A stretch of 8,540 nt of DNA from contig JAJYQH010000189.1 in assembly GCA_021794705.1 (NCBI GenBank), positions 1 through 8,540 on the forward strand, read 5' to 3'. Shown piece after piece: positions 1 to 6,561 of the stretch; within the stretch, counting starts at the first letter, position 1; every line of letters begins with the position of its first letter. A program made the position numbers and the translations under genes. The DNA is from Actinomycetes bacterium. Its GTDB lineage: Bacteria > Actinomycetota > Actinomycetes > Propionibacteriales > Propionibacteriaceae. The notes under the pieces are model-generated. The model was given only the letters and a program-made list of their open reading frames with translations. It did not search any database and was not told the DNA's origin.

Positions 1-1386
1 CCCGACGGCCCCCTCCGCCGGGGCGGCTGTGTCGAAGCAGACGAGGCGACCGATCATGCCGTCGACGGATTCGGGCCCGAGGTTGCGCCACACGAGGTAG
101 CGACCGTCCGGCGACCACGCCAGGCCGGTCGCCTCACCGTTGGTCGAGCGGCCGGCGACGACGCTCGTCCCGTCGGCGACCGCTACGACGCGCACCGTGC
201 CGTCGTGGGCGATGACGGCGACGTGCGTGCCGGCGGGGTTGCTGCGCAGGTGCAGCACCCGCCCGAGATCGCCGCCACAGATGCGCCGCGGATCGCCCTC
301 ACCGGTCAACGCAGCGATCTCGAGGCAGTCTTCGCCCTCGGCGTCGGTGGCCCAGACGCCGAGCCCGGTGCGCCCGAGGAGGTCGGGTTCGCGGGTGCGG
401 ACGCCGGGCAGTGCCGACAGCGCCCGGGCCGGGCCCGACCGGTGGGTGAGCAGGTAGCTCGCACCGCGCCACCCCACCAGGGAGGCGTCGCCGCCGTGGT
501 CGGGGACGATGTGGTCGAGGTTGTGCTGAGCGGAGACCGTCTCCCGGGCCGGCGCGCCGAGGGCCAGGTCGACCTCGATCTGCCGCGGGGCGGCGTCCAG
601 GCTGTCGAGCGCGTAGAGGCGTCCGTGGGCGTGGTAGACGATCGTGCGGCCGTCGGTCGTCGGGTTGCGCACGTAGCCCTCGTCGGGCCCGTGGTGGGTG
701 TGCACCCGCAGGTCGGCGCCGTCGGGGTCGAGGCTGCACAGCTGCGCCTGGCCGAGGGGGAACTCCCCCAGGCTCGCCTCGAGGTCGGAGCTGAAGAACA
801 GCCGTCCCGCGAACCAGCCCGGCGAGTGCATCCCCGCCGTCTCCTCCGCAAGCAGCCGGGTCCAGTGGTCGTCACGGCGCAGCCACAGCTGGGACGCCGT
901 CCCGCCCCGGTACCGCTTCCACTGCGACGAGTCGCGGTGGTTGGGCGTGTTGATGGCGAGCCGCCCGTCCGGGCCTGGCGCCCAGCCCATCGCGGGCCCG
1001 ACCGACAGCGGGGACACCGCGGCGTCCAGGCCCACGGCGTAGAGGTGGCTGAGCCGGTTGTAGTGCTGCTCGTGGGCGCTGGCCACGACGATGTGCTCGT
1101 CGTCGGCCCAGCCGACGACGGTGGTGCCCGGCGTGCTCCACCACGTGACCCGGGAGATCTCGCCCGTGTCGAGATCGAGCACCCGCACGTCCGGCCGCCC
1201 GCCGAGTTCGACCGTCCAGGCGATCCGGCGTCCGGAGGGGCTGAACCGCGGACCGCGCACCGGCAGGTGCTCGGTGGTGAGCCGCGAGGCGCGGCCGCCG
1301 GCGAGGGGGGCGATCCAGATGTCGTCGTCGGCGGTGAACACGACATCGTCGCCGTGCACGTGGGGGTAGCGCAGGTAGCTGATCAC
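1..1386 (-). CDS. Tricorn-type protease, N-terminal part (truncated by window edge)
   Basis: Translating from GTG at 1386 gives 462 open codons running off the left edge. The protein begins VISYLRYPHVHGDDVVFTAD, continuing DDIWIAPLAGGRASRLTT, which closely resembles the opening of Tricorn proteases: a blade that reads host-independent 'YLR.P..HGD.VVF..DDLW'. Further propeller-type motifs follow, such as PRFSPSGRRIAW (about residues 46-57) and LAWSPDGRYLVW (about 425-436). Full Tricorn proteins have two beta-propellers followed by a C1 domain, a PDZ domain and a C2 domain carrying a serine catalytic centre, around 1,050-1,100 residues in total. Only the first propeller and part of the second are present here, so the active site cannot be checked. 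Family role: cytosolic trimming of oligopeptides released by larger proteases. No signal peptide is visible. The start is supported by a promoter that places transcription at the GTG itself. It lies 59 bases after the sugar kinase. A non-proteolytic TolB/PD40-like protein is the alternative. Confidence 0.86.
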   Translation of the reverse strand, partial: MISYLRYPHVHGDDVVFTADDDIWIAPLAGGRASRLTTEHLPVRGPRFSPSGRRIAWTVELGGRPDVRVLDLDTGEISRVTWWSTPGTTVVGWADDEHIVVASAHEQHYNRLSHLYAVGLDAAVSPLSVGPAMGWAPGPDGRLAINTPNHRDSSQWKRYRGGTASQLWLRRDDHWTRLLAEETAGMHSPGWFAGRLFFSSDLEASLGEFPLGQAQLCSLDPDGADLRVHTHHGPDEGYVRNPTTDGRTIVYHAHGRLYALDSLDAAPRQIEVDLALGAPARETVSAQHNLDHIVPDHGGDASLVGWRGASYLLTHRSGPARALSALPGVRTREPDLLGRTGLGVWATDAEGEDCLEIAALTGEGDPRRICGGDLGRVLHLRSNPAGTHVAVIAHDGTVRVVAVADGTSVVAGRSTNGEATGLAWSPDGRYLVWRNLGPESVDGMIGRLVCFDTAAPAEGAVG

Positions 1387-1393
1387 CCACGGA

Positions 1394-1422
1394 AACCTAC
1401 CCGCCCGGTGTGCCGGTTTCGA
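1394..1422 (-). promoter_or_regulatory. Promoter of tricorn gene, probably leaderless
   Basis: On the minus strand, TCGAAA (1422-1417, four of six matches to TTGACA) is followed after 17 bases by TAGGTT (1399-1394, fits TANNNT). Counting on from the -10 hexamer puts the transcription start at about 1387-1386, which is the GTG start codon. No Shine-Dalgarno sequence could then be used. This is a pattern match, not a measured start. Confidence 0.55.
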
Positions 1423-1435
1423 GCCGGTTACCGGC
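1423..1435. promoter_or_regulatory. 13-base dyad next to the tricorn promoter
   Basis: GCCGGTTACCGGC has six-base complementary arms around one central base. It directly abuts the upstream edge of the -35 hexamer (1417-1422) and lies 11 bases after the end of the sugar kinase gene. It may be an operator for tricorn. As minus-strand RNA it would form a five-pair hairpin with a UAA loop, so a weak terminator for the kinase transcript is the other reading. No U-tract follows. Confidence 0.35.
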
Positions 1436-1445
1436 CGGGGCGGGA

Positions 1446-2273
1446 TCAGAGCTTGGGGTTGGGCTGGGCGCCGTACTGGCGGACGCGGGCGGCGCTGGCG
1501 CTCAGCGCCTGCTCGAGCGCCGCGCGCCGGTCGAGACCCTTGCTCAGGGCGGCCGCGAGCACCCCGCAGAAGGCGTCGCCCGCCCCGATCGTGTCGACGA
1601 CCTGGCTCTCGGGCACGAGGGTCGCCTGCACCGTGATGTCGCCCCAGCTGGCACCGCGCTTGCCCCGGGTCACCACCATCGACTCGGGACGAAGGCCGTC
1701 GGCTTCGAGCAGAGGGAGTTCCTTCTCCCGGATGATGAGCGGGTCGGCGGCGGCGATGACATCGGCCGGCAGGGTCTCGTAGGGGGCGAGGTTGAGCACG
1801 ACCCTCCACCCGTTCTCGACGGCGTGCCGGACGCCCGCGATGACCGACTCCGGCTCGATCTCCATCTGGGTGAGCAGCAGGTCGTCGGGCTGGGGGTTGC
1901 GGATCGCGTCGAGGGCGCGGACCGCGACCCGTGCGTTGGCGCCGTGGACGAGCGCGATGGTGTTGTCGCCACCACCGTCGGTGGTGATGAAGGCGATGCC
2001 GGTGGGGACGTCGGTGTGCCGTTCGACGTGCAGGTGGATGCCGAGGTTGGAGAGCCGGTTGAGGTAGGCCCGGCCGGACTCGTCGGTGCCCACGGCGCCG
2101 ACCATGTGCACCTGGGCCCCGGCTCCGCGGGCGGCGACGGCCTGGTTGGCGCCCTTGCCGCCGGCGAAGCGGGAGAACGACTCGGCAACGACCTTCTCGC
2201 CGATGCGCGGGTGGACGGGAACCTTGATCTCCAGATCGACGTTGATCGAACCAAGGACGATGACGCGGCCCAT
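1446..2273 (-). CDS. Ribokinase-like PfkB-family sugar kinase
   Basis: A 275-residue cytosolic protein with the two PfkB signatures. GGKGANQAVAARGAG lies at about residues 38-52, and DTIGAGDAF at 227-235 with Asp233 as the predicted catalytic base. Ribose-contacting positions of ribokinase appear kept: GSINVD at 8-13, the GGKGANQ segment, and Glu138 in QMEIE. The expected reaction is ATP-dependent phosphorylation of ribose or a related sugar at O5. Two oddities stand out. The NXXE motif reads REKE (182-185), so its Asn is Arg. The segment between that motif and VVTRGKRGA is about 15 residues shorter than in E. coli RbsK, which explains the short total length (about 305 is usual). The start is supported by AGGAGGT six to seven bases before the ATG. 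There is no sugar transporter or regulator beside it, so the substrate is uncertain; another PfkB specificity is possible. Confidence 0.85.
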   Translation of the reverse strand: MGRVIVLGSINVDLEIKVPVHPRIGEKVVAESFSRFAGGKGANQAVAARGAGAQVHMVGAVGTDESGRAYLNRLSNLGIHLHVERHTDVPTGIAFITTDGGGDNTIALVHGANARVAVRALDAIRNPQPDDLLLTQMEIEPESVIAGVRHAVENGWRVVLNLAPYETLPADVIAAADPLIIREKELPLLEADGLRPESMVVTRGKRGASWGDITVQATLVPESQVVDTIGAGDAFCGVLAAALSKGLDRRAALEQALSASAARVRQYGAQPNPKL

Positions 2274-2287
2274 AGTGGCAACCTCCT

Positions 2288-2309
2288 GTGCTGATGCCTA
2301 TCTCAGCAC
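2288..2309. promoter_or_regulatory. 22-base dyad just upstream of the sugar kinase RBS
   Basis: GTGCTGA (2288-2294) and TCAGCAC (2303-2309) are perfect seven-base inverted arms around an eight-base centre. On the minus strand the dyad ends exactly where the AGGAGG ribosome site begins, and its centre contains TAGGCA, a weak -10-like hexamer. This suits a repressor operator or a hairpin that affects ribosome access. No regulator is encoded in the window. Confidence 0.45.
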
Positions 2310-2332
2310 GTCACCCGGCCACCACGACGGCA

Positions 2333-2348
2333 CCCCCGGGTTAGGGGG
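2333..2348 (-). terminator. Weak hairpin after clpX
   Basis: On the minus strand CCCCC, a six-base loop and GGGGG follow the clpX stop codon by 18 bases. There is no U-tract. It could reduce read-through from clpX into the sugar kinase gene, but a short GC stem in DNA this GC-rich may be chance. Confidence 0.25.
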
Positions 2349-2366
2349 AAGCGGTGCGAGGCGCTG

Positions 2367-3650
2367 TCAGGCCGACAGTTCGCCGCGCTGAGCGAGCTTC
2401 GCGCGCGGCACCATCGTCGGCTGCGCGAGCCCGTTGACGACCGCGGCGGTGACGACCACCTCGGCGACCTCGTCGTGGCTCGGCACGTCGTACATGACGT
2501 CGAGCAGGGTCTCCTCGAGGATCGCCCGCAGGCCGCGGGCCCCGGTGCCCCGGGCCAGTGCCTTGTCGGCCACCGCCTCGATGGCGTCGTCGGTGAACTC
2601 GAGGTGCACGCCGTCGAGGTCGAACAGCTTGCGGAACTGCTTGACGAGCGCGTTGCGCGGCTCGGTGAGGATCTGCATGAGCGCGCTCTTGTCGAGCGGC
2701 TGCACCGAGGCGATCATCGGCAGCCGTCCGATGAACTCGGGGATGAGCCCGAACTTGTGCAGGTCTTCGGGGGTGACCAGGGAGAACGGGTCGGCGTCCA
2801 CCGCCCGGGCCGACTCGTCGGTGTTGAAGCCGATCGGGCGCTTGCCGACCCGCTGGTTGATGATGTGCTCGAGCCCCGAGAACGCGCCGCCCACGATGAA
2901 CAGCACGTTGCTCGTGTCGATCTGGATGAACTCCTGGTGCGGGTGCTTGCGACCGCCTTGCGGCGGCACGGACGCCGTCGTGCCCTCGAGGATCTTGAGC
3001 AGGGCCTGCTGCACGCCCTCGCCGGAGACGTCGCGGGTGATCGACGGGTTCTCGGACTTGCGGGCGACCTTGTCGATCTCGTCGATGTAGATGATTCCGG
3101 TCTCGGCCTTCTTGACGTCGAAGTCGGCCGCCTGGATGAGCTTGAGCAGGATGTTCTCGACATCCTCGCCGACGTAGCCCGCCTCGGTGAGGGCGGTGGC
3201 GTCGGCCATGGCGAACGGCACGTTGAGCATGCGCGCCAGCGTCTGCGCGAGGTAGGTCTTGCCGCACCCGGTGGGCCCGATGAGCAGGATGTTCGACTTG
3301 CCGAGTTCGACGTTCTCCTCGTCGACCCCCCGACGGGCCGGGGTGACCGCCTGGGCCTGCACCCGCTTGTAGTGGTTGTAGACCGCGACCGCCAGCGTCT
3401 TCTTCGCGAGGTCCTGCCCGATGACGTAGGAGTCGAGGAACGTGCGGATCTCGGTGGGCTTGGGGAGCTCGTCGATGAGGCCGATGTCGGTCGCGTCGGA
3501 GAACTCCTCCTCGATGATCTCGTTGCACAGGTCGATGCACTCGTCGCAGATGTAGACGCCGGGACCGGCGATGAGCTTCTTCACCTGCTTCTGGCTCTTG
3601 CCGCAGAAGGAGCACTTGAACAGGTCGCCGGACTCACCCATGCGGGCCAT
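2367..3650 (-). CDS. clpX: ATP-dependent Clp protease unfoldase subunit ClpX
   Basis: A 427-residue AAA+ unfoldase, the usual length for actinobacterial ClpX. It forms a cytosolic hexamer that recognises tagged substrates, unfolds them with ATP and feeds them into ClpP. In order: a zinc-binding domain with Cys13, Cys16, Cys35 and Cys38; Walker A GPTGCGKT (125-132); pore loop GYVG (158-161); Walker B IIYIDE (186-191); the ClpP-docking loop IGF (273-275); arginine finger Arg309 in EFIGRLP; and sensor 2 GAR (370-372). Every expected motif is intact. ATG at 3650 is chosen because AAGGAG lies seven bases upstream and the zinc domain follows directly; an in-frame GTG at 3764 would overlap the predicted promoter and add a segment without homology. 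It is separated from clpP2 by 216 bases and may have its own promoter. Confidence 0.98.
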   Translation of the reverse strand: MARMGESGDLFKCSFCGKSQKQVKKLIAGPGVYICDECIDLCNEIIEEEFSDATDIGLIDELPKPTEIRTFLDSYVIGQDLAKKTLAVAVYNHYKRVQAQAVTPARRGVDEENVELGKSNILLIGPTGCGKTYLAQTLARMLNVPFAMADATALTEAGYVGEDVENILLKLIQAADFDVKKAETGIIYIDEIDKVARKSENPSITRDVSGEGVQQALLKILEGTTASVPPQGGRKHPHQEFIQIDTSNVLFIVGGAFSGLEHIINQRVGKRPIGFNTDESARAVDADPFSLVTPEDLHKFGLIPEFIGRLPMIASVQPLDKSALMQILTEPRNALVKQFRKLFDLDGVHLEFTDDAIEAVADKALARGTGARGLRAILEETLLDVMYDVPSHDEVAEVVVTAAVVNGLAQPTMVPRAKLAQRGELSA

Positions 3651-3707
3651 GATCTGTCTCCTTCGTTTGCTTCCCAGTGTTGCGTGGATGTGGCCACCGT
3701 GCGGCCG

Positions 3708-3721
3708 GTTGTGGCGACAAC
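3708..3721. repeat. Short inverted repeat in the clpX leader
   Basis: GTTGT and ACAAC flank a four-base centre. Adjacent CCGG and CCGG segments could extend the stem through a two-base bulge. It would lie within the roughly 97-base clpX leader if the promoter at 3754-3759 is real, upstream of the ribosome site. The function is unknown and chance cannot be excluded. Confidence 0.25.
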
Positions 3722-3753
3722 GCCGGCAGGGCATCAACGCCGTCGAGGGGCCC

Positions 3754-3759
3754 AATCTA
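3754..3759 (-). promoter_or_regulatory. Possible internal promoter for clpX (-10 element)
   Basis: TAGATT on the minus strand fits TANNNT and would start transcription near 3747, giving a leader of about 97 bases. No good -35 hexamer is seen at 16-18 bases (GGTCCG or TGGTCC). The long gap between clpP2 and clpX makes separate transcription plausible. Confidence 0.35.
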
Positions 3760-3804
3760 GCCACGCCCCCGACAGCGGACCAGCGGTTTGCGGCGATGTC
3801 GCCA

Positions 3805-3825
3805 CTCTCAACCTCGGGTCGAGAG
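3805..3825 (-). terminator. Strong hairpin between clpP2 and clpX
   Basis: As minus-strand RNA, CUCUCGACC, loop CGA, GGUUGAGAG gives a nine-pair stem with one G-U pair. On the plus strand the same position is an A-C mismatch, so the structure fits RNA made in the direction of the clp genes. It begins 41 bases after the clpP2 stop codon. There is no U-tract, so it may be an attenuator, a 3'-end stabiliser or an actinobacterial-type terminator. A smaller stem (GGACC-CGC-GGTCC, 3841-3853) lies just before it. Confidence 0.45.
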
Positions 3826-3866
3826 GGCGCCTCGGACGCAGGACCGCGGGTCCGCCGGGAGTCGTG

Positions 3867-4541
3867 TCAGCTGACGTCCTTGAGCGACGGGAGGATGTCG
3901 TCGACGATGCCGTACTCCTTGGCCTGTTCGGCCGTGAGGTACTTGTCGCGTTCGATGTCGTGGCTGATCGTCTCGATGCTCTGGCCCGTGTCGTGGGCGA
4001 GCATTTCCTCCATCAGCGAGCGGATGCGCAGGATCTCACGCGCCTGAATCTCGAGGTCGGACGACTGTCCGTACCCGCCCTCGGTGGCCGGCTGGTGGAT
4101 GAGGATGCGCGAGTTCGGCAGGGCGAGCCGCTTGCCCTTGGTGCCGGCCGCGAGCAGCACGGCCGCCGCGGACGCCGCCTGGCCGAGGCACACGGTCTGG
4201 ATCTGCGGCTTGATGTAGCGCATCGTGTCGTAGATCGCCGTGAGCGCGGTGAACGAGCCGCCCGGGGAGTTGATGTAGATCGAGATCGGCCGCTCGGCGT
4301 CCATCTGCTGCAGGCACAGTAGCTGGGCCATCACCGCGTTGGAGATGTCGTCGGTGATCGGGGTGCCGAGGAAGATGATGCGGTCTTCGAACAGCTTGGT
4401 GTAGGGGTCGACCCGCCGGACGCCGTAGCTGGTGCGCTCCTCCCACTGCGGGATGTAGTAGTCCATGCTCGGGCCGAGCGGGGCGCGTCCACCCGGCATC
4501 GCCGGGGCCGCCATCGCGGGGGTGACGAAGTTGGTGGTCAT
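3867..4541 (-). CDS. clpP2: ATP-dependent Clp protease proteolytic subunit 2
   Basis: A 224-residue serine peptidase of family S14. The catalytic triad is Ser124 (GQAASAAA), His149 (ILIHQP) and Asp199 (DIERDKYL), with the usual 25-residue Ser-His spacing. The segment MDYYIPQWEERTSYGVRR (26-43) and LFEDRIIFLG resemble the N-terminus of mycobacterial ClpP2 rather than ClpP1. In actinobacteria ClpP1 and ClpP2 form a mixed tetradecamer capped by ClpX or ClpC. The roughly 35 N-terminal residues are probably partly removed on maturation. The gene starts seven bases after the clpP1 stop, and its ribosome site GAGGA overlaps that TGA, which suggests translational coupling and equal output of the two subunits. 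An in-frame Met26 is a less likely start because it has no comparable ribosome site. Confidence 0.96.
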   Translation of the reverse strand: MTTNFVTPAMAAPAMPGGRAPLGPSMDYYIPQWEERTSYGVRRVDPYTKLFEDRIIFLGTPITDDISNAVMAQLLCLQQMDAERPISIYINSPGGSFTALTAIYDTMRYIKPQIQTVCLGQAASAAAVLLAAGTKGKRLALPNSRILIHQPATEGGYGQSSDLEIQAREILRIRSLMEEMLAHDTGQSIETISHDIERDKYLTAEQAKEYGIVDDILPSLKDVS

Positions 4542-4548
4542 GAAGTCC

Positions 4549-5187
4549 TCACTGGTTGGGGGACTCAGCCGAGGCGATCTGGCTGGCCCGCTCGTAGACG
4601 TGGTCGATGAAGCCGTAGGCCAGCGCCTCGGGGGCGGTGAACCAGCGGTCGCGGTCGGAGTCGGCCTCGATCTGGTCGATCGTCTGGCCGGTGTGCTCGG
4701 CGATCAGCTGGGCCATCTCGCGCTTGACGTGCAGGCTCTGCTCGGCCTGGATGCGGATGTCGGAGGCCGTGCCGCCGATGCCGCCGGAGGGCTGGTGCAT
4801 GAGGATGCGGCTGTGCGGGAGGGCGTAGCGCTTGCCCTTCGCCCCCGCGCTCAGCAGGAACTGGCCCATGGACGCGGCCAAGCCCATGGCCACGGTCGCA
4901 ACGTCGTTGCTGATCCACTGCATGGTGTCGTAGATCGCCATGCCGGCGGTCACCGAGCCACCGGGGCTGTTGATGTAGAGGTAGATGTCGCGCTCGGGAT
5001 CTTCGGCGTTGAGCAACAGCAACTGTGCGCAGATCGCGTTGGCGTTCTCGTCGCGGACCTCGTCGCCCAGGAAGACGATCCGGTTGGCCAGCAACGACTG
5101 GTACACGTTGTCGGTCATCCCCGCGCCACCGCCGGGGGCTGCCGCGCCCCGTGGGGCGCCGGGGCTGGAGAGCTGTGGAATGTTCAC
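4549..5187 (-). CDS. clpP1: ATP-dependent Clp protease proteolytic subunit 1
   Basis: A 212-residue S14 serine peptidase with triad Ser106 (GLAASMGQ), His131 (ILMHQP) and Asp180 (DSDRDRWF). The block [19 protein letters not shown] is nearly that of mycobacterial ClpP1. It should assemble with ClpP2 into the ClpP1P2 chamber that degrades substrates unfolded by ClpX. GTG at 5187 is preferred because TAGGTT lies exactly seven bases upstream, predicting transcription from about the start codon and a leaderless message. It gives a Gly/Ala/Pro-rich leader (residues 9-23) that is likely removed. The in-frame ATG at 5118 (residue 24, MTDNVYQ) is the alternative but has only a poorly spaced GGGG before it. 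A ClgR-like site lies upstream. A longer open frame reaching back to 5523 is overlap with the AI-2E gene and has no homology. Confidence 0.95.
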   Translation of the reverse strand: MNIPQLSSPGAPRGAAAPGGGAGMTDNVYQSLLANRIVFLGDEVRDENANAICAQLLLLNAEDPERDIYLYINSPGGSVTAGMAIYDTMQWISNDVATVAMGLAASMGQFLLSAGAKGKRYALPHSRILMHQPSGGIGGTASDIRIQAEQSLHVKREMAQLIAEHTGQTIDQIEADSDRDRWFTAPEALAYGFIDHVYERASQIASAESPNQ

Positions 5188-5194
5188 GCCTTGA

Positions 5195-5222
5195 AACCTA
5201 CCGGCCCGGGAGGACAAAACAA
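5195..5222 (-). promoter_or_regulatory. clpP1P2 promoter, probably leaderless
   Basis: TAGGTT (5200-5195, minus strand) is followed by seven bases and GTG. The predicted start of transcription is about 5188. The best -35 candidate, TTGTTT (5222-5217) at 16-base spacing, is poor, as expected for a promoter that depends on an activator. It lies wholly in the 46-base gap after the AI-2E gene. Confidence 0.6.
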
Positions 5223-5233
5223 CGAGGGTCCCG

Positions 5234-6406
5234 TCACTGTTCGCTGACGGCGTGGGTCGTGTCGTCGTCGCGCCGGGAGGCCCGTCCGGGGAGCTTCCCG
5301 CCACCCGCCGAGCCGGACGCCGGCGGCGTCCGGGCGGCGATGAGCGCGTCGAGCCACCGCAGGGACGGGTCGGTGTCGATGAGCAGGCTCTTGACGAGCA
5401 GTGAGCACGGGAGCGCGATGAGCGCGCCGAGCGCGCCGAAGATGTAGGTCCAGAGGAACAGCGACAGGAAGGTGACCGTCGCGGTGAGACCGACGGCCTC
5501 CCCCGCCACCTTCGGCTGGACAAGTGACTGGACGACGAAGTTGAGCACGACGTAGGCGACCACGACGACGACCGCGGAGACCCAGCCCTTGTCGAACCAG
5601 GCGATGAGCGCCGGCGGGATCACCCCGATGACGAAGCCGAGGTTCGGGATGTAGTTGGTGATGAAGCTCAGCAGCGCCCAGACGAACGGGAGCGGCACCC
5701 CGACGACCATGAGCACGCCCCAGTCGAGGGCCGCAACGATGAGCCCGAACACGGTCGTCACCACCCAGTAGCGGCGGACGCCCTCGGCGAAGTCGTACAG
5801 GCCGGCGACGAACGATGGGTGCGTCCGGCTCGCCGCGTCGAGCCGCCCGTGGACCGCCGGGATGTCCATGACCATGAACAGCAGCGAGAGGACAAGGACG
5901 GTGAGCAGCGACAGCGACCCCTGGGCGTTGGCGAGCACCGACGTGGCGAACGAGAGCATGCTGCTCGGGTCGAGGGCCTTGAGTCGAGCCAGCAGGACGT
6001 CCTGACTGAAACCGAGGCGGGTGAGCGACTGGAGAGCCTGGTGGTAGATCGCGGTGAACCGGTCGCCGTAGCCCGACAGCTGGGTGATCATCGCGGTGAT
6101 CGAGTAGGCCATGCCCCACACGAAGACGGCGAGCACGCCCAGCACGGCGATGGCGACGGCCAGGGCGGCGGCGCCGCGCGGGACGCCGGCGGCGTGCAGC
6201 CGCCGGAACAGGGGGTAGACCACGATGAGCAGGTTGAGCGCGAGAAAGGTCGGGGCGATGAGCGAGGAGAGATCGCGGAGCAGGGCCAGCGAGAGCCCGA
6301 CGGCAGCCAGTGACAGCACCACAGACCAGAACGACGAGGTGGCCGGCCCCGGGAGCCGGGCCGACGGCGCGACAGGCGGCTGACCCGCGTCCGGCTCCGT
6401 GCTCAT
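5234..6406 (-). CDS. AI-2E family transporter (multi-pass membrane protein)
   Basis: A 390-residue membrane protein of the AI-2E (formerly UPF0118/PerM) family. Hydrophobic spans are seen at about 26-43, 47-67 and 78-99. A long hydrophilic stretch follows, then a further group of spans in the C-terminal half. Family-typical motifs are [21 protein letters not shown] and [14 protein letters not shown]. The tail after the last span is polar and charged (ASRRDDD). Members are described as exporters of autoinducer-2 or as ion-coupled transporters, so the substrate cannot be inferred; no luxS is present here. ATG at 6406 is preferred, with GGGGAAGGA about ten bases upstream. An in-frame GTG at 6448 would add 14 residues and remains possible. 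It sits between tig and clpP1, separated from tig by a strong hairpin, and its last codons overlap the ClgR-like site of the next gene. Confidence 0.9.
   Translation of the reverse strand: MSTEPDAGQPPVAPSARLPGPATSSFWSVVLSLAAVGLSLALLRDLSSLIAPTFLALNLLIVVYPLFRRLHAAGVPRGAAALAVAIAVLGVLAVFVWGMAYSITAMITQLSGYGDRFTAIYHQALQSLTRLGFSQDVLLARLKALDPSSMLSFATSVLANAQGSLSLLTVLVLSLLFMVMDIPAVHGRLDAASRTHPSFVAGLYDFAEGVRRYWVVTTVFGLIVAALDWGVLMVVGVPLPFVWALLSFITNYIPNLGFVIGVIPPALIAWFDKGWVSAVVVVVAYVVLNFVVQSLVQPKVAGEAVGLTATVTFLSLFLWTYIFGALGALIALPCSLLVKSLLIDTDPSLRWLDALIAARTPPASGSAGGGKLPGRASRRDDDTTHAVSEQ
5238..5255. promoter_or_regulatory. Putative ClgR operator controlling clpP1P2
   Basis: The plus strand reads TGTTCGCTGACGGCGTGG. 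It matches the ClgR motif as I recall it from Streptomyces (GTTCGC-N5-GCG) exactly, and the corynebacterial form (WNNWCGCYNANRGCGWWS) at all but one position. ClgR is the actinobacterial activator of clp genes. The centre lies about 59 bases upstream of the predicted clpP1 transcription start, a normal activator position. The site overlaps the last codons of the AI-2E gene, leaving only its stop codon outside. No clgR gene is in the window. Confidence 0.65.
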
Positions 6407-6471
6407 GGTGGTGCGGTCCTTCCCCTCGGGCGCCGACGGGCGGTACACCGCCGCGGCGGGCGTCCGTGACG

Positions 6472-6477
6472 ATCCTA
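6472..6477 (-). promoter_or_regulatory. Possible promoter of the AI-2E gene (-10 element)
   Basis: TAGGAT on the minus strand lies between the hairpin after tig and the AI-2E gene. It predicts a start near 6465 and a leader of about 59 bases to the ATG at 6406. No convincing -35 hexamer is visible at the right distance. Confidence 0.4.
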
Positions 6478-6498
6478 CGATCCGGGGGTCTCACGCGA

Positions 6499-6538
6499 GG
6501 AGCCCGCCCCCGACAACTGTGGTCGGTGGGCGGGCTCC
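6499..6538 (-). terminator. Strong hairpin terminator after tig
   Basis: An 11-pair GC stem (6499-6509 with 6528-6538), a one-base bulge and five more pairs close a seven-base loop. It begins 23 bases after the tig stop codon and just before the AI-2E promoter candidate. There is no U-tract, which is common for actinobacterial terminators. It should separate tig from the genes that follow. Confidence 0.75.
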
Positions 6539-6561
6539 CCGGGGATCAGCGGGTTGGGGGC

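Noticed and set aside
205..1782. Long plus-strand open frame (525 codons) opposite the tricorn and sugar kinase genes
   Set aside because: It is the antisense shadow of real minus-strand genes in GC-rich DNA. Its translation is low-complexity Val/Gly/Arg/Asp-rich and resembles no family, while the opposite strand gives clear Tricorn and PfkB motifs.
3651..3764. N-terminal extension of ClpX from GTG 3764
   Set aside because: The added 38 residues have no ClpX homology, the start overlaps the -10-like TAGATT, and ATG 3650 has a good ribosome site and gives the normal length.
2475..4322. Plus-strand open frame of 615 codons across clpX and clpP2
   Set aside because: It is antisense to two unmistakable genes with intact catalytic motifs; the frame stays open only because of codon bias on the other strand.
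5188..5523. N-terminal extension of ClpP1 back to 5523
   Set aside because: It lies inside the AI-2E gene in another frame and is Ser/Arg/Pro-rich. The promoter and GTG at 5187 explain the start.
6448..6459. Perfect 12-base palindrome CCGCCGCGGCGG in the AI-2E leader region
   Set aside because: Made only of C and G in GC-rich DNA, it is expected by chance, and it shows no relation to other signals.
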